Shown here piece by piece: positions 1 through 9,400 of a stretch of DNA of 64,000 nt; position 1 is the stretch's first letter; each line of letters opens with the position of its first letter. The stretch spans positions 992,001 to 1,056,000 of the forward strand of contig NZ_JANLNM010000001.1 of assembly GCF_024701975.1 (NCBI RefSeq). The letters are read 5' to 3'. The translations under genes were made by a program, and so were the position numbers. The notes beneath the pieces were generated by a model. That model saw only the letters and a list, made by a program, of their open reading frames with translations. It ran no database searches and was not told the DNA's origin. Origin of the DNA: Variovorax sp. ZS18.2.2. Its GTDB lineage: Bacteria; Pseudomonadota; Gammaproteobacteria; Burkholderiales; Burkholderiaceae_C.

Positions 1-426
1 GAAGTCGTTGCGCGTGTCGAGCAATGCGATCTCGCGGCCTTCGTCGTCGTGGCCCTGGTCGAGCCAGCGCTTGAGCGTGAGGGCATCGACACCGGGCGCG
101 CGGCCGGCCGCTGGCTGGATGGCCGGATGGTCCATGCGGATGATTTCGCGCTTGAGCTTGACCAGCATGCGCCGGAAGGGCTGCGCGGCGGACCAGCTTT
201 CCTTGGTCTCGAGATCGGCGAAGCGCGCATCGGCGCGCAGACCGGCCAGGAAGGTGTGGACGGCGTCGGCGGTGCCCGCCAGAAACAGGTTGATACCTTC
301 GGGCGCCAGCAGGATGGTGCCCATGAGGCCCAGGGCCTGCGTGCGGGCACGCAGGTCTTCACGCAGCACGGGGCTGTCGTCTATGGCTACGAATTTGTAG
401 GCCGCGATATTCAGAATCTCTTGCAC
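1..426 (-). CDS. trhO: tRNA uridine(34) hydroxylase, rhodanese-like (partial, 3' end outside window)
   Basis: This is the N-terminal 142 codons of a YceA/TrhO family protein (UPF0176). Family members hydroxylate U34 of certain tRNAs on the way to 5-carboxymethoxyuridine, using a rhodanese-like domain. Residues visible here include [10 protein letters not shown] at the start and the hallmark [16 protein letters not shown] about 40 residues in, followed by an [12 protein letters not shown] stretch. The frame stays open to base 1, and the last residues (LLDTRNDF) enter the rhodanese domain, so the catalytic cysteine lies beyond the window. The start is taken as the GTG at 426-424 because homologues begin right at the ILNIAAYKF block. 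Family assignment is by recognition; the truncation is simply the window edge. Confidence 0.88.
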   Translation of the reverse strand, partial: MQEILNIAAYKFVAIDDSPVLREDLRARTQALGLMGTILLAPEGINLFLAGTADAVHTFLAGLRADARFADLETKESWSAAQPFRRMLVKLKREIIRMDHPAIQPAAGRAPGVDALTLKRWLDQGHDDEGREIALLDTRNDF

Positions 427-477
427 GGGGCGCGATTGTAGTTAGCGCTGCGCGGATCAGCTGCGGTTGAAGGGGGC

Positions 478-741
478 GTGCTGCGTGAGGTCGGGCGCAA
501 GATCGCCGTCATGGGCGCCACGGTGGCCGGCGCATCGACCGGTGCAATGTCCAACCCGCGCGAATTGATGAGACGCGCCGAGCGGATCCGCACTCGGCGT
601 GCCAGGGACAAACACAAGCTGTACGCCTTGCACGTCCCGAAGGTCGAATGCATCGGCGGCAAAAGCCCAATGTTCGGCGTGAAGGTCAGCGTAGCCGTCA
701 CGCACAAGCAAGGCCTCGCGGTCGGCGCGCGCGGCTCCAAT
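478..741 (+). pseudogene. Decayed IS5-type transposase, middle fragment
   Basis: One plus-strand frame reads LREVGRKIA, then SNPRELMRRAERIRT, KLYALHVPKVECIG and FGVKVSVAVTHKQGLAVGAR. This is the central part of IS5-group DDE transposases, where the family has a YxxHxPEVECIGKGK block followed by FGVKVS. The match begins and ends abruptly: sequence after about 741 no longer resembles the family, and there is no N-terminal or C-terminal transposase domain nearby in frame. Part of the expected GKGK loop is missing (IGGKSPM in its place). It is a dead remnant. Terminal inverted repeats were not found by eye. Confidence 0.75.
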
Positions 742-829
742 CTAGGGTCAGAGATCGGCGGGATTCAACAATCACGTGTCACTGAACCCCACGATATCCT
801 GGGCAGGGTAAATGCGCCCTTATTGCTCT

Positions 830-1147
830 TTAGTTAACAACAACCACATACGCGATATTTTCTCGATTGCCCGTTAAAGTGCATACCCCTTTTCCAGTCA
901 CGCTAATTGATTTATTTTGACTGGCGGCAGCAAGCGCAAGTGCCATTGTGTTTTTCCCCTCCGAACTACTTCCATCAATAGTAAATCCTGTCATGGTTGC
1001 GCACGCCGGTCGATCAACTTGATTGGCGATCTCAATAACAATTACGCCTGGCTGAACTGCAATTAAATTTACTCTGCCATTGGCTGATCCAGCCAGAGCG
1101 GGCAAAGAAGCTGCGATCATCATCGCTGGAATCAAAGACTTCAACAT
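830..1147 (-). CDS. Small secreted protein, unknown function
   Basis: A 105-residue protein with a clear Sec signal peptide (MLKSLIPAMMIAASLPALAG, cleavage likely after ALA at residues 17-19), giving a mature protein of roughly 85 residues. The mature part is rich in beta-prone stretches and has two cysteines (in RPACATMTG and GKGVCTLTG) that could form a disulphide. The spacing of an A-C element, an EGK segment and a GKGxC element recalls small periplasmic proteins annotated only as hypothetical; I cannot assign a function. A good ribosome binding site (GGAGG) precedes the ATG at 1147. It lies 26 bases downstream of the metalloprotease gene on the same strand, so the two are probably cotranscribed. 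Base composition is visibly poorer in G+C than the flanking housekeeping genes. Confidence 0.75.
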   Translation of the reverse strand: MLKSLIPAMMIAASLPALAGSANGRVNLIAVQPGVIVIEIANQVDRPACATMTGFTIDGSSSEGKNTMALALAAASQNKSISVTGKGVCTLTGNRENIAYVVVVN

Positions 1148-1173
1148 TTTTATCCTCCGTAAGTTTTCGAAAA

Positions 1174-1950
1174 TCAGTTGGTAAGCAAATAAATGCTCGG
1201 CGTAATATCAATAAATGCGATGCCCGCTGGATCGCCATAATATTTTTTTACCATGGCGATATCCGTTGGACTCAAAGCTCCATCTCCGTTCCATTGTGGA
1301 TTGCAGTAATTCATTACTGAAGAAATGTCCCAATCTCCAAACAGCGCATCACCATCAGTTCCCTGTTCTTGGGCGGCGCACCGGGGATCGGGTGTGTCTG
1401 GTCGATTCTGTTCATGTGCAAAACCAAGAACATGGCCAAATTCGTGCACGGCGAGTACTCTATTGCAATAGTCCTTTTGGTTTTGGCAGTCGGGGCTCCA
1501 CTGCGTGTATTCAAAATTCAGCACCACACCTTCCACCACATTTCTCAAGCGAGTGCCTAAACCCTTGGTATGAGCCCCGACATCTTGAACTGCGATAGAT
1601 ACACCTTGATTAGGCGTTCCATTGCATCGTTGCCATCCAATAAAACGGACAAGTGATGATTGCTCCCATGTGGAATGAATGGCCTGCCGCACACTTTCGC
1701 GCTGAGCTGAATATGAATTAAAGGCGTCGACATCCATTTGCCAGCAAACTGCTATTTCTCTTTCAGGCCAAATAACCGCGGTCAATGGATATCCCTCTTC
1801 TGATTCGAATTTCTCTTGCCTCGGTGAGAGTGTGGTGCCGGTTTCCCCGGAAGGCGCAGTTAGGCCCGTTTTTTCACCCTCTCCTCCTCCGCATGAGGCC
1901 AAGAAGGCGAAGCCAAATATTGTCAGAATAACTTTCAATCTTCTTTTCAT
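1174..1950 (-). CDS. Secreted zinc metalloprotease lipoprotein (metzincin type)
   Basis: A 258-residue protein with a lipoprotein signal peptide: charged MKRRLK, hydrophobic stretch, and lipobox LASC with Cys at residue 20 followed by GGGEGE, predicting attachment to a membrane from the periplasmic or outer side. The catalytic signature HEFGHVLGFAH has zinc ligands H169, H173 and H179 and general base E170, followed by EQNRPD as in astacin-like and matrixin-like metzincins. SSVMNY around M213 is the expected Met-turn. No propeptide or accessory domain is obvious. A GGAGGG ribosome binding site precedes the ATG at 1950. Low G+C and the flanking transposase remnants suggest acquisition by transfer. 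The substrate is unknown; peptidase activity is a confident inference from the intact site. Confidence 0.87.
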   Translation of the reverse strand: MKRRLKVILTIFGFAFLASCGGGEGEKTGLTAPSGETGTTLSPRQEKFESEEGYPLTAVIWPEREIAVCWQMDVDAFNSYSAQRESVRQAIHSTWEQSSLVRFIGWQRCNGTPNQGVSIAVQDVGAHTKGLGTRLRNVVEGVVLNFEYTQWSPDCQNQKDYCNRVLAVHEFGHVLGFAHEQNRPDTPDPRCAAQEQGTDGDALFGDWDISSVMNYCNPQWNGDGALSPTDIAMVKKYYGDPAGIAFIDITPSIYLLTN

Positions 1951-2039
1951 ATCCCTCCATGCAAATCAAGATTCAATCACTTTATTTTTGGCTGCAGTAA
2001 CTCGCGAGGCACTTTCTCACACAACCATGAAAAGTTTTG

Positions 2040-2225
2040 TAACTAACTGGTCGTGCTTGAGGTACAGCAAGTTGGCCATGAAACAGATGGGCAGGCGGGG
2101 ACAACCGGCTGCGGTAACGCCTGCGCCACCCGGATCTGTGCCCGGGAAGGCCGTTGGCCAGCACCGCCAGTGGATGGCGCAGGTCAATCGTCTCGGCCAG
2201 GCGCGGGCGGAAGAAATCAGCGCCT
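2040..2225 (-). pseudogene. Decayed, frameshifted IS5-type transposase, N-terminal fragment
   Basis: Minus-strand translation gives two pieces of one transposase N-terminus in different frames. The first (about 2223-2141) reads ADFFRPRLAETIDLRHPLAV. The second (about 2121-2053) reads AGVTAAGCPRLPICFMANLL followed by YLKH. Intact IS5-group transposases carry LFRxRLxxxIDxxHPLxxLA followed some 40 residues later by GRPRLPIRLMVxLLYLKH. The switch of frame near 2141-2121 and the loss of everything after YLKH show the gene is dead. This fragment and the one at 478-741 point towards each other across the metalloprotease islet. Confidence 0.72.
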
Positions 2226-2489
2226 GATGCAACGATTCTCGGGAGATTGGGAGTGTTTGTGCGCCAGCGCAAACTCAGTGTTCATGCGGGTTGTCGGGGA
2301 TTTGCAGGGCCGACTAAATTAATCGAAGTCCGATGATGATTTGGTGAGATCGGATGCATGGAACATGCTTGGGCTTGCGGTTAGCCGTCGTCGAGCCGGA
2401 GGACGGAATGCACGGGGAAGAAGGCCCGGCTGCGAGTCGTCTCCGACATTGAGCCCACATCGTGAAGCGGCGGTTTCTACAATGGCGGG

Positions 2490-5400
2490 ATGTTTGTTCA
2501 CCTGCGCCTGCACACCGAGTTTTCCGTCGTCGACGGCACCAACCGGATCGACGAAGTCATCAAGGCCGCCGCTGCCGACCAGCAGCCCGCACTGGCCATC
2601 ACCGACCTGAACAACCTGTTCGGGGCGGTCAAGTTCTACAAGCAGGGGCGGGGCAAGGGCGTCAAGCCCGTCATCGGCGCTGAAATCTTCATCGAGGGGC
2701 TGGGCAAGGAGCCCGGCGTGCTCACCCGCCTCGTGCTGCTGGTGCAGAACACCGAGGGCTATCTGCACCTGTCCGAGCTGCTCGCACGCGCCTGGACGCA
2801 GAACGTGGGCCGCGGCCAGTCGCAGGCGGCCTGCAAGCTCGAATGGCTCGAAGAACTCTCGGGCGGGCTGATCGTGCTGTCGGGCGCGCAGGCAGGACCG
2901 CTGGGCGTGCCTTTGCTGCAAGGCCAGGAAGAGCGCGCGGCCGAACTCGCGCTGAAATTGGCCGGCATGTTCCCGCACCGTTTCTACATCGAGCTGCAGC
3001 GCGCGGGCCGTCCGGAAGACGAGCCGCACGTGGTCGCCGCCGTGAAGCTCGCGGCCCGCCTCAAGCTGCCGGTGGTCGCCACGCACCCGGTGCAGTTCGC
3101 CGAACGGCAGGACTACGAGGCGCACGAGGCGCGCGTCTGCATCTCCGAAGGCGAGATCCTCGGCAACCCGCGCCGCGTGCGCAAGTTCACCGAAGAGCAG
3201 TACTTCAAGTCGACCGCCGAGATGCAGGCCCTGTTCGCCGACGTGCCGAGCGCGCTGGCCAACACGGTCGAGATCGCCAAGCGTTGCAACCTGACGCTGG
3301 TGCTCGGCAAGCCGCAACTGCCCGACTTCCCCACGCCCTTCGTGAGCGAAGGCGTGCGCATGCCGATCGACGACTTCTTCCGGCAGGAGTCGTTCGAAGG
3401 GCTGGAAGTGCGCCTCGCGCATCTCTACCCCGATGCGGCCAAGCGCGACGCGGAGCGGCCACGTTACGTGGAACGCCTGGAGTTCGAGATCAAGACGATC
3501 CTGAACATGGGCTTCCCCGGCTACTTCCTGATCGTGGGCGACTTCATCAAGTGGGCCAAGGAAAACGGCTGTCCGGTCGGCCCGGGCCGGGGCTCGGGCG
3601 CGGGCTCGCTGGTGGCCTATGCGCTGAAGATCACCGACCTCGACCCGCTCGAATACAAGCTGCTGTTCGAACGTTTCCTGAACCCCGAACGCGTCTCGAT
3701 GCCCGACTTCGACATCGACTTCTGCCAGGGCAACCGGGACCGCGTGATCGACTACGTGAAGGACAAGTACGGCCGCAACGCCGTGAGCCAGATCGCCACC
3801 TTCGGCACCATGGCCGCGCGCGCCGCCATCCGCGACGTGGGCCGCGTGCTGGACATGAGCTACATGTTCTGCGACGGCATCAGCAAGCTGATTCCCAACA
3901 AGCCGGGCATGTCGGTCACGCTGCAGTACCCGCCCGAGAAAAAAATCGAGGGCGACAAGAACAACTACGCCATCGAGATGGAGCCGCAGCTCGCGCAGCG
4001 CATCGAGAAGGAAGAAGAAGTGCGCATGCTGGTGGAGCTCGCGCAAAAGCTCGAAGGCATGACGCGCAACATCGGCATGCACGCCGGCGGCGTGCTCATT
4101 GCGCCCGGCAAGCTCACCGATTTCTGCCCGCTCTACCAGCAGCCCGGCAGCGACTCGGCCGTGAGCCAGTACGACAAGGACGACGTCGAAGCCATCGGCC
4201 TCGTGAAGTTCGACTTCTTGGGCCTGGCCACGCTCACCATCCTGGAGATCGCCAAGGACTTCATCGTCGCGCGCCACAAGGGCCAGGAGAACTTCGCGTT
4301 CGAGAACATTCCGCTGAAGGACGCCGCCACCTACCGGCTCTTCTCCGAAGGCAAGACGGAAGCGGTGTTCCAGTTTGAAAGCCGCGGCATGCAGGGCATG
4401 CTGAAGGACGCGCGGCCCACGCGCCTGGAAGACCTGATCGCGCTCAACGCGCTGTACCGTCCGGGCCCGATGGACCTGATTCCCAGTTTCGTGGCGCGCA
4501 AGCACGGCCGCGAAGAGGTCGAGTACCCGCACCCGGCCGTGGCCGAGATGCTCTCGGAGACCTACGGGATCATGGTCTACCAGGAGCAGGTGATGCAGAC
4601 CGCGCAGATACTGGGCGGCTACTCGCTCGGCGGCGCCGACCTGCTGCGCCGCGCAATGGGCAAGAAGAAGCTCGAGGAGATGGCCGAGCACCGCGAGAAA
4701 TTCCGCGCGGGTGCCCTCGCCACGCACGGCATCCCCCAGGACAAGGCCGACGAAATCTTCGACTTGATGGAGAAGTTCGCGGGCTACGGCTTCAACAAGT
4801 CGCACGCCGCTGCGTACTCGCTGCTGGCGTACCACACGGGCTGGCTCAAGGTCCACTACACGGCCGAATTCTTCTGCGCCAACATGACCGTGGAAATGGA
4901 CGACACGGACAAGCTCAAGCTCTTGTTCGAAGACGCCCAGAAGAACTTCGGCATCACCTTCGAGCCGCCGGACGTGAACCGGGGTAACTACCGTTTCGAG
5001 CCGGTCACCGACCGGGTGATCCGCTACGGCCTCGGTGCCGTCAAGGGCACGGGCCAGCTCGCCGTCGAGGCCGTGGTGCGGGCGCGCGAAGAGGGCGGGC
5101 CGTTCAAGAGCCTGTTCGATTTCTGCGTGCGCATCGACCGCCAGCGCATCAACAAGCGCACCGTCGAGGCGCTGATCAAGGCCGGCGCGTTCGATGCGAT
5201 TCAGCAGAACCGTGCGGCGCTGATCGCCTCGGTGGACCGCGCCTTCGAATTCGCCAGCGCGACGGCCGCCAACGCCTCGCAGGTCGACATCTTCGGAGAT
5301 GCAGAGCACGGCTCGGCCACCGCCGAACCCGACCTCGTCGACGCCACGCCCTGGGGCGTGAAGGAGCGTTTGACGCTCGAGAAAACCGCCGTCGGCTTCT

Positions 5401-6008
5401 ATCTTTCGGGCCACCTCTTCGACGAGGTCTCGCACGAGGTGCGGCGCTTCTGCAAGCGCGAAATCGGCGACCTGCTCGACAGCCGCGACCAGCAAGTCAT
5501 CGCGGGCATCGTGAGCGACTTCCGCGTGATCAACGGCCAGCGCGGGCGGCTCGCGATCTTCAAGCTCGACGACAAGTCCGAGTCCATCGACGCCACGGCC
5601 GACGAGGCGCTCATCAACGCCAACCGCAACACGCTCAAGGACGACGAACTCGTCATCGTGAGCGGAAGGCTGCAACCGGCACGCGGCGGTTTCGAAGCGC
5701 GCTTCCAGGTGCAGCAGGTGTGGGACCTGGCCACGGCGCGCTGCCGCTTCGGCAAGTTCCTGCGCGTGGCGGTGAACGGCAAGGCGCCGGACATCGCTCG
5801 GCTGGTGAAGGACTTTCCGCCTCGCACCGAGCAGACGGAAGTCGGCGATCTCGTGCAAGGGTTGCCGGTGCGCCTGTCGATGGCACGTGGTGGCGCGCAG
5901 GTCGAGCTGCAACTGGGCGAGCGCGCCAAGTTCTTCCCGACCGATGCCGCACTCGCGAGCTGGACGGCGCAGGCGGAGGCGGGCAAGGCGCTGATCGTCT
6001 ACGAGTGA
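2490..6008 (+). CDS. dnaE: DNA polymerase III subunit alpha
   Basis: A 1172-residue replicative polymerase, full length for DnaE1 (about 1160 in the family). It starts MFVHLRLHTEFSV, the usual opening of the N-terminal PHP domain. The polymerase core contains GPGRGSGAGSLVAYAL and the catalytic motif PDFDIDF with D406 and D408. Downstream are the KFDFLGL, MQGMLKDA and YRPGPMDLIPSF blocks, then the fingers segment LLRRAMGKKKLEEM and GFNKSHAAAYSLLAY. The C-terminal part carries the HhH-type region and an OB fold (IAGIVSDFRVINGQRGRLAI). It works as the catalytic subunit of the Pol III holoenzyme in the cytoplasm. It stands alone, preceded by the decayed islet and followed by a separate small gene with its own ribosome binding site. 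Confidence 0.98.
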   Translation: MFVHLRLHTEFSVVDGTNRIDEVIKAAAADQQPALAITDLNNLFGAVKFYKQGRGKGVKPVIGAEIFIEGLGKEPGVLTRLVLLVQNTEGYLHLSELLARAWTQNVGRGQSQAACKLEWLEELSGGLIVLSGAQAGPLGVPLLQGQEERAAELALKLAGMFPHRFYIELQRAGRPEDEPHVVAAVKLAARLKLPVVATHPVQFAERQDYEAHEARVCISEGEILGNPRRVRKFTEEQYFKSTAEMQALFADVPSALANTVEIAKRCNLTLVLGKPQLPDFPTPFVSEGVRMPIDDFFRQESFEGLEVRLAHLYPDAAKRDAERPRYVERLEFEIKTILNMGFPGYFLIVGDFIKWAKENGCPVGPGRGSGAGSLVAYALKITDLDPLEYKLLFERFLNPERVSMPDFDIDFCQGNRDRVIDYVKDKYGRNAVSQIATFGTMAARAAIRDVGRVLDMSYMFCDGISKLIPNKPGMSVTLQYPPEKKIEGDKNNYAIEMEPQLAQRIEKEEEVRMLVELAQKLEGMTRNIGMHAGGVLIAPGKLTDFCPLYQQPGSDSAVSQYDKDDVEAIGLVKFDFLGLATLTILEIAKDFIVARHKGQENFAFENIPLKDAATYRLFSEGKTEAVFQFESRGMQGMLKDARPTRLEDLIALNALYRPGPMDLIPSFVARKHGREEVEYPHPAVAEMLSETYGIMVYQEQVMQTAQILGGYSLGGADLLRRAMGKKKLEEMAEHREKFRAGALATHGIPQDKADEIFDLMEKFAGYGFNKSHAAAYSLLAYHTGWLKVHYTAEFFCANMTVEMDDTDKLKLLFEDAQKNFGITFEPPDVNRGNYRFEPVTDRVIRYGLGAVKGTGQLAVEAVVRAREEGGPFKSLFDFCVRIDRQRINKRTVEALIKAGAFDAIQQNRAALIASVDRAFEFASATAANASQVDIFGDAEHGSATAEPDLVDATPWGVKERLTLEKTAVGFYLSGHLFDEVSHEVRRFCKREIGDLLDSRDQQVIAGIVSDFRVINGQRGRLAIFKLDDKSESIDATADEALINANRNTLKDDELVIVSGRLQPARGGFEARFQVQQVWDLATARCRFGKFLRVAVNGKAPDIARLVKDFPPRTEQTEVGDLVQGLPVRLSMARGGAQVELQLGERAKFFPTDAALASWTAQAEAGKALIVYE

Positions 6009-6103
6009 ATGGCCCCTGGGTTTCGAGGGTCGTGGAACGTTTGGGCGCATCGCGCGTCCATCTGTTTCTTCACAACCAGGCTGTTCAAGGAGGAACGATT
6101 GCC

Positions 6104-6493
6104 ATGACCTGTACCAAGACCAACAAGACCAAGACCAACAAGAACCTGAAGAACGCCGCGCTCGCGCTCGGCATGTCGCTGGCGATGTCCGCCGCCTTCG
6201 CCCAGTACGCCGGCCCGAGCAGCGTGCCGACGATGACCGTCAAGCAACTGCTCGACACCGGCAAGGACGATCAGCACGCCACGCTGCGCGGCTTCATCGT
6301 CTCGCACGATGGCGGCGAGCACTACACCTTCGCCGACGACAGCGGCCGAATGAAGGTGGAGATCGATGCCAAGCACTTCCCGCCCGGCGTGAAGATCGAC
6401 GACAAGGTGCGCGTCGAGATCTCGGGCGAGTTCGACAAGGACCTCGTCGGCAAGGCCGAGCTGGACGTCAAGCAGCTGAGCCTGGCGCGCTGA
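6104..6493 (+). CDS. Periplasmic OB-fold protein of the BOF (YgiW/YdeI) family
   Basis: A 129-residue exported protein. A Sec signal peptide (hydrophobic ALALGMSLAMSAAFA, cleavage before QYAGPSS) precedes a single bacterial OB-fold domain: MTVKQLLDTGKDDQHATLRG, then the strand-rich YTFADDSGRMKVEID and VRVEISGEFDKD. YgiW/YdeI/VisP proteins of this family are periplasmic stress-tolerance factors; the ligand is uncertain. The start ATG at 6104 is supported by a strong AAGGAGG at about 6087-6094. Its last 26 bases overlap the 3' end of the convergent helicase gene, and a G+C-rich inverted repeat within that helicase 3' end (about 6498-6525) could terminate this transcript. Confidence 0.85.
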   Translation: MTCTKTNKTKTNKNLKNAALALGMSLAMSAAFAQYAGPSSVPTMTVKQLLDTGKDDQHATLRGFIVSHDGGEHYTFADDSGRMKVEIDAKHFPPGVKIDDKVRVEISGEFDKDLVGKAELDVKQLSLAR

Positions 6494-9400
6494 CCTCGGC
6501 GGCGGCGGGTTCATTCACCGCCGCCTTGTTGCCCTTTTTCCGGAGCGCCAGCTCGACCTGCTCGAGCACGGCCTCCGGCGCGTGCAGCCAGTCCTTGGCG
6601 AGCACCTGCACCACCTGCCATCCGAATGCATCGAGCACACGCGGGCGCGAGACATAGCGCTCCAGCACGTTGCGGTTCTCGTAGTGCGTCGCGGTGTCCA
6701 CGAGGATGCCCAGCGCATAGTGCCCGGCCTCCGGCGCACGCAGCGCGAGGTCGCAGCGAAAGCGCGACTGCCCCACCTGCTCATCGACCGCATGTCCGCG
6801 CGCACGCAGCGCGGCCGCAAGCTGTGCCGTTACCTCGTCGGCGCGCGCATGCTGCGCACCGCTGGCCCGCGTGAGCGGGTTCATGCTTTCGAGCACGCGC
6901 CGCGCGGTCGCCGAATCGCCGCGCGACAGGCACTCCGCATAACGCAAAAACTGCTTGAGCGCCGCAGCGCCTTCGTTGTGGTCGTTGGTGATCGCCTCGT
7001 GGCGGATCGTCGAGACCACGGCCATGTGATGCCGCGCGCGGCTGAAGATCACGTTGAGCCGCTTCTCGCCGCCGCGCTGGTTGATCGGGCCGAAATTCAT
7101 CAGCATGCGGCCCTCGGGGTTCGGGCCGTAGCAGATGCTCAGGATGATGATGTCGCGCTCGTCGCCCTGCACGTTCTCCAGGTTCTTGATGAAGAGGCCG
7201 CAGAACTGGTCGTCTTCCTCGCGCACGTACTCGGCTTCCAGCCGCGCGGCGAAGTCGCTGTCGATCGCGCCCAGTGCATCGAGTTCGGCCTCGATCTCGG
7301 TCTGCTGCGCTTCGGAGAACGCGACGATGCCCAGGCTGCGCCCGGTCTCGCGCTTGAGCAGCTCGCGCACCAGTTGCGCGATGTGGCGCGCCTCGCCATC
7401 GTTGATGCGGTTCTCGTACACCGCATCGGTCACGCGGTGAAAGCTGATGGCGCGCGAGAGCAGGGCATCGACGTTCGCGGCCACCGAGGTGTCCGTCGGG
7501 CTGCGCGACTCCACGAGGATCTCCTCGCGCGCATCCGCCGGCAGGCTCCGGTCCGGAATGGTGAAGAGGTTGCCCGCGTAGAAAGCCGCGTTCGAAAAGC
7601 CGATGAGCGACTCGTAGCGGCTGCGGTAGTGCCAGGCCAGCAGCGTGGCCGGCAGGTTGCGCGCGCCCTGGTTCAGCAGGCTGTCGGCATCGAGCACCAC
7701 GGCGATGCGGTCGCCTTCGTCTTCCACCGAGACGGTGTCGTCCTCGGGGTCGCGGCCCGACGAGAAGAAGCTGGTTGGCGGCAGCTGCATCTCGTCGCCC
7801 ACCACGATGATCTGCGGCGCGCGGTAGAGCGCGGGCACGGCTTCTTCCACCGGAATCTGGCTTGCCTCGTCGAAGATCACCACATCGAAGAGATCGGCCG
7901 CGAGCGGCAGCGTGTCGGACACCGAGAGCGGGCTCATGAGCCAGATCGGCTTCATGTCGCGCACCACCTGGCCGGTCTCGCCCGAGGCGAGTTCGCGGAT
8001 CGCCTTGTAGCGCATGGTCTTGCCGAACTCGTGTTCGAGCTCGCGCCGGCCCGCGTTGTAGCTCTTCTTGAAAAGCTTGCCGCCGGCATCGAGCTGGCTC
8101 GCGGGAAGGGCGCTGGTGCGCACGTGCTCGCGAAAGCGTTGGCGTACCGCGGCGGCGAGCGTGCGGGCGTTACGGTCGAGCAGCTTGCGCTCCCCGTCTG
8201 CGAGGCGCTGCGCATGGCGCGCGAGCGCGGCGCTGTCGAAGCGCGGCAGCCAGCGCTCGGTGCGGTAGACGCGCTCCAGGCCTTCGCGCGCGACGGCGTA
8301 TTCGATGGCGTCGGGTGGGAGCGGCAGCGTGCGCAGGGCCTTGGCCAGGGCCGGGTCGGCATCGGCCAGTTCCTGCAGGTGGGGTAGCACGGTGGGAAGG
8401 GTGTCGGCTTGTTCGCGCAGCGTGCGGGCCAGTTCTTCGAGCGATGACAGCGGCAGGGCGGCCGGGTCGTCGAGTAGGTCGTGCCACAGGGCGTCGAGCG
8501 CGTCGGTGCGCTCGCCGAGGGCTGCGAGCCGTTCGACGTTGCGGCTCGCGCCGGGCTCGGTGCGCAGGTGCGCGTGGAAGGCCGCGCGCACGCCGGTGCC
8601 GGTGGCGTCTCCGCGACGGAGGGCATCGAGCTGTTGCACGAAATCGTCGGGGTCGGCGCAGCCGTAGGTGGCCTCGATCTGCGACGCCTGCTTGCCGACG
8701 GCTGCGCGGGCCGTGTGCTCGGCCAGCAGTTCCTCCAGCACCTGGCTCGGTTGCGGGCGAACGGCGTGCTTGGCGAAGTCGTAGCGGCGCTTGAGTTCGC
8801 CCGACAGGCGCCACCACGAAGGCTGGAGCCAGCGCAGCAAGGAGCCTTGCTGCGCCTTGGCCTGCGCGAGCCCGGCTTCGGTGTCGCCCGGGGAGAACTT
8901 GTCGCGCCAGTGGCTGGTGCGCTCCTGGGCTTCCTTGAGCACCTGCTGCAACGCACGGCGCTGCGTCATCGCCTCGCCGAACGCGAGGCTCGTGGGGTGC
9001 GCGGTGTCGAGCAGCGAGAGATGCCCGCGCGCCGCGAGCGCGGCCACGCGGCGAGCATCGGCCACCACGGCCAGCGCATCGCCCCAGAGCGTGGGCGCAT
9101 CGCCCAGCGGCGGCCAGGCGTCGGTCAACGCATCCCGATGCGGACCGGTCTGTTCCGCCGCGCGGCCGCTGAGTTCGACCAATCGTGCGAGCGGCCGCTC
9201 CTGCCGCAGCAGTACGGGCGCGAGTTGCGCGAACGCATGCGCCGACAGATACGGCACGCCCAGGCTTTCGGTGACCGCGAGGTGAAGGCGCGCGACCAGG
9301 TCCTCATGTTTGCGCCAGGCAGCGAAAGCGGGCAGGGCCTCGGCCTGCAACGGTGTCAAAGCGGGATCGTGCGGCTTGAGCGCGATCAGCCGCGCCATCA

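Noticed and set aside
2319..6050. 1243-codon open frame on the minus strand
   Set aside because: It mirrors dnaE, which has all polymerase motifs; the translation is low-complexity His/Arg/Leu/Ala/Val sequence typical of an antisense frame in G+C-rich DNA.
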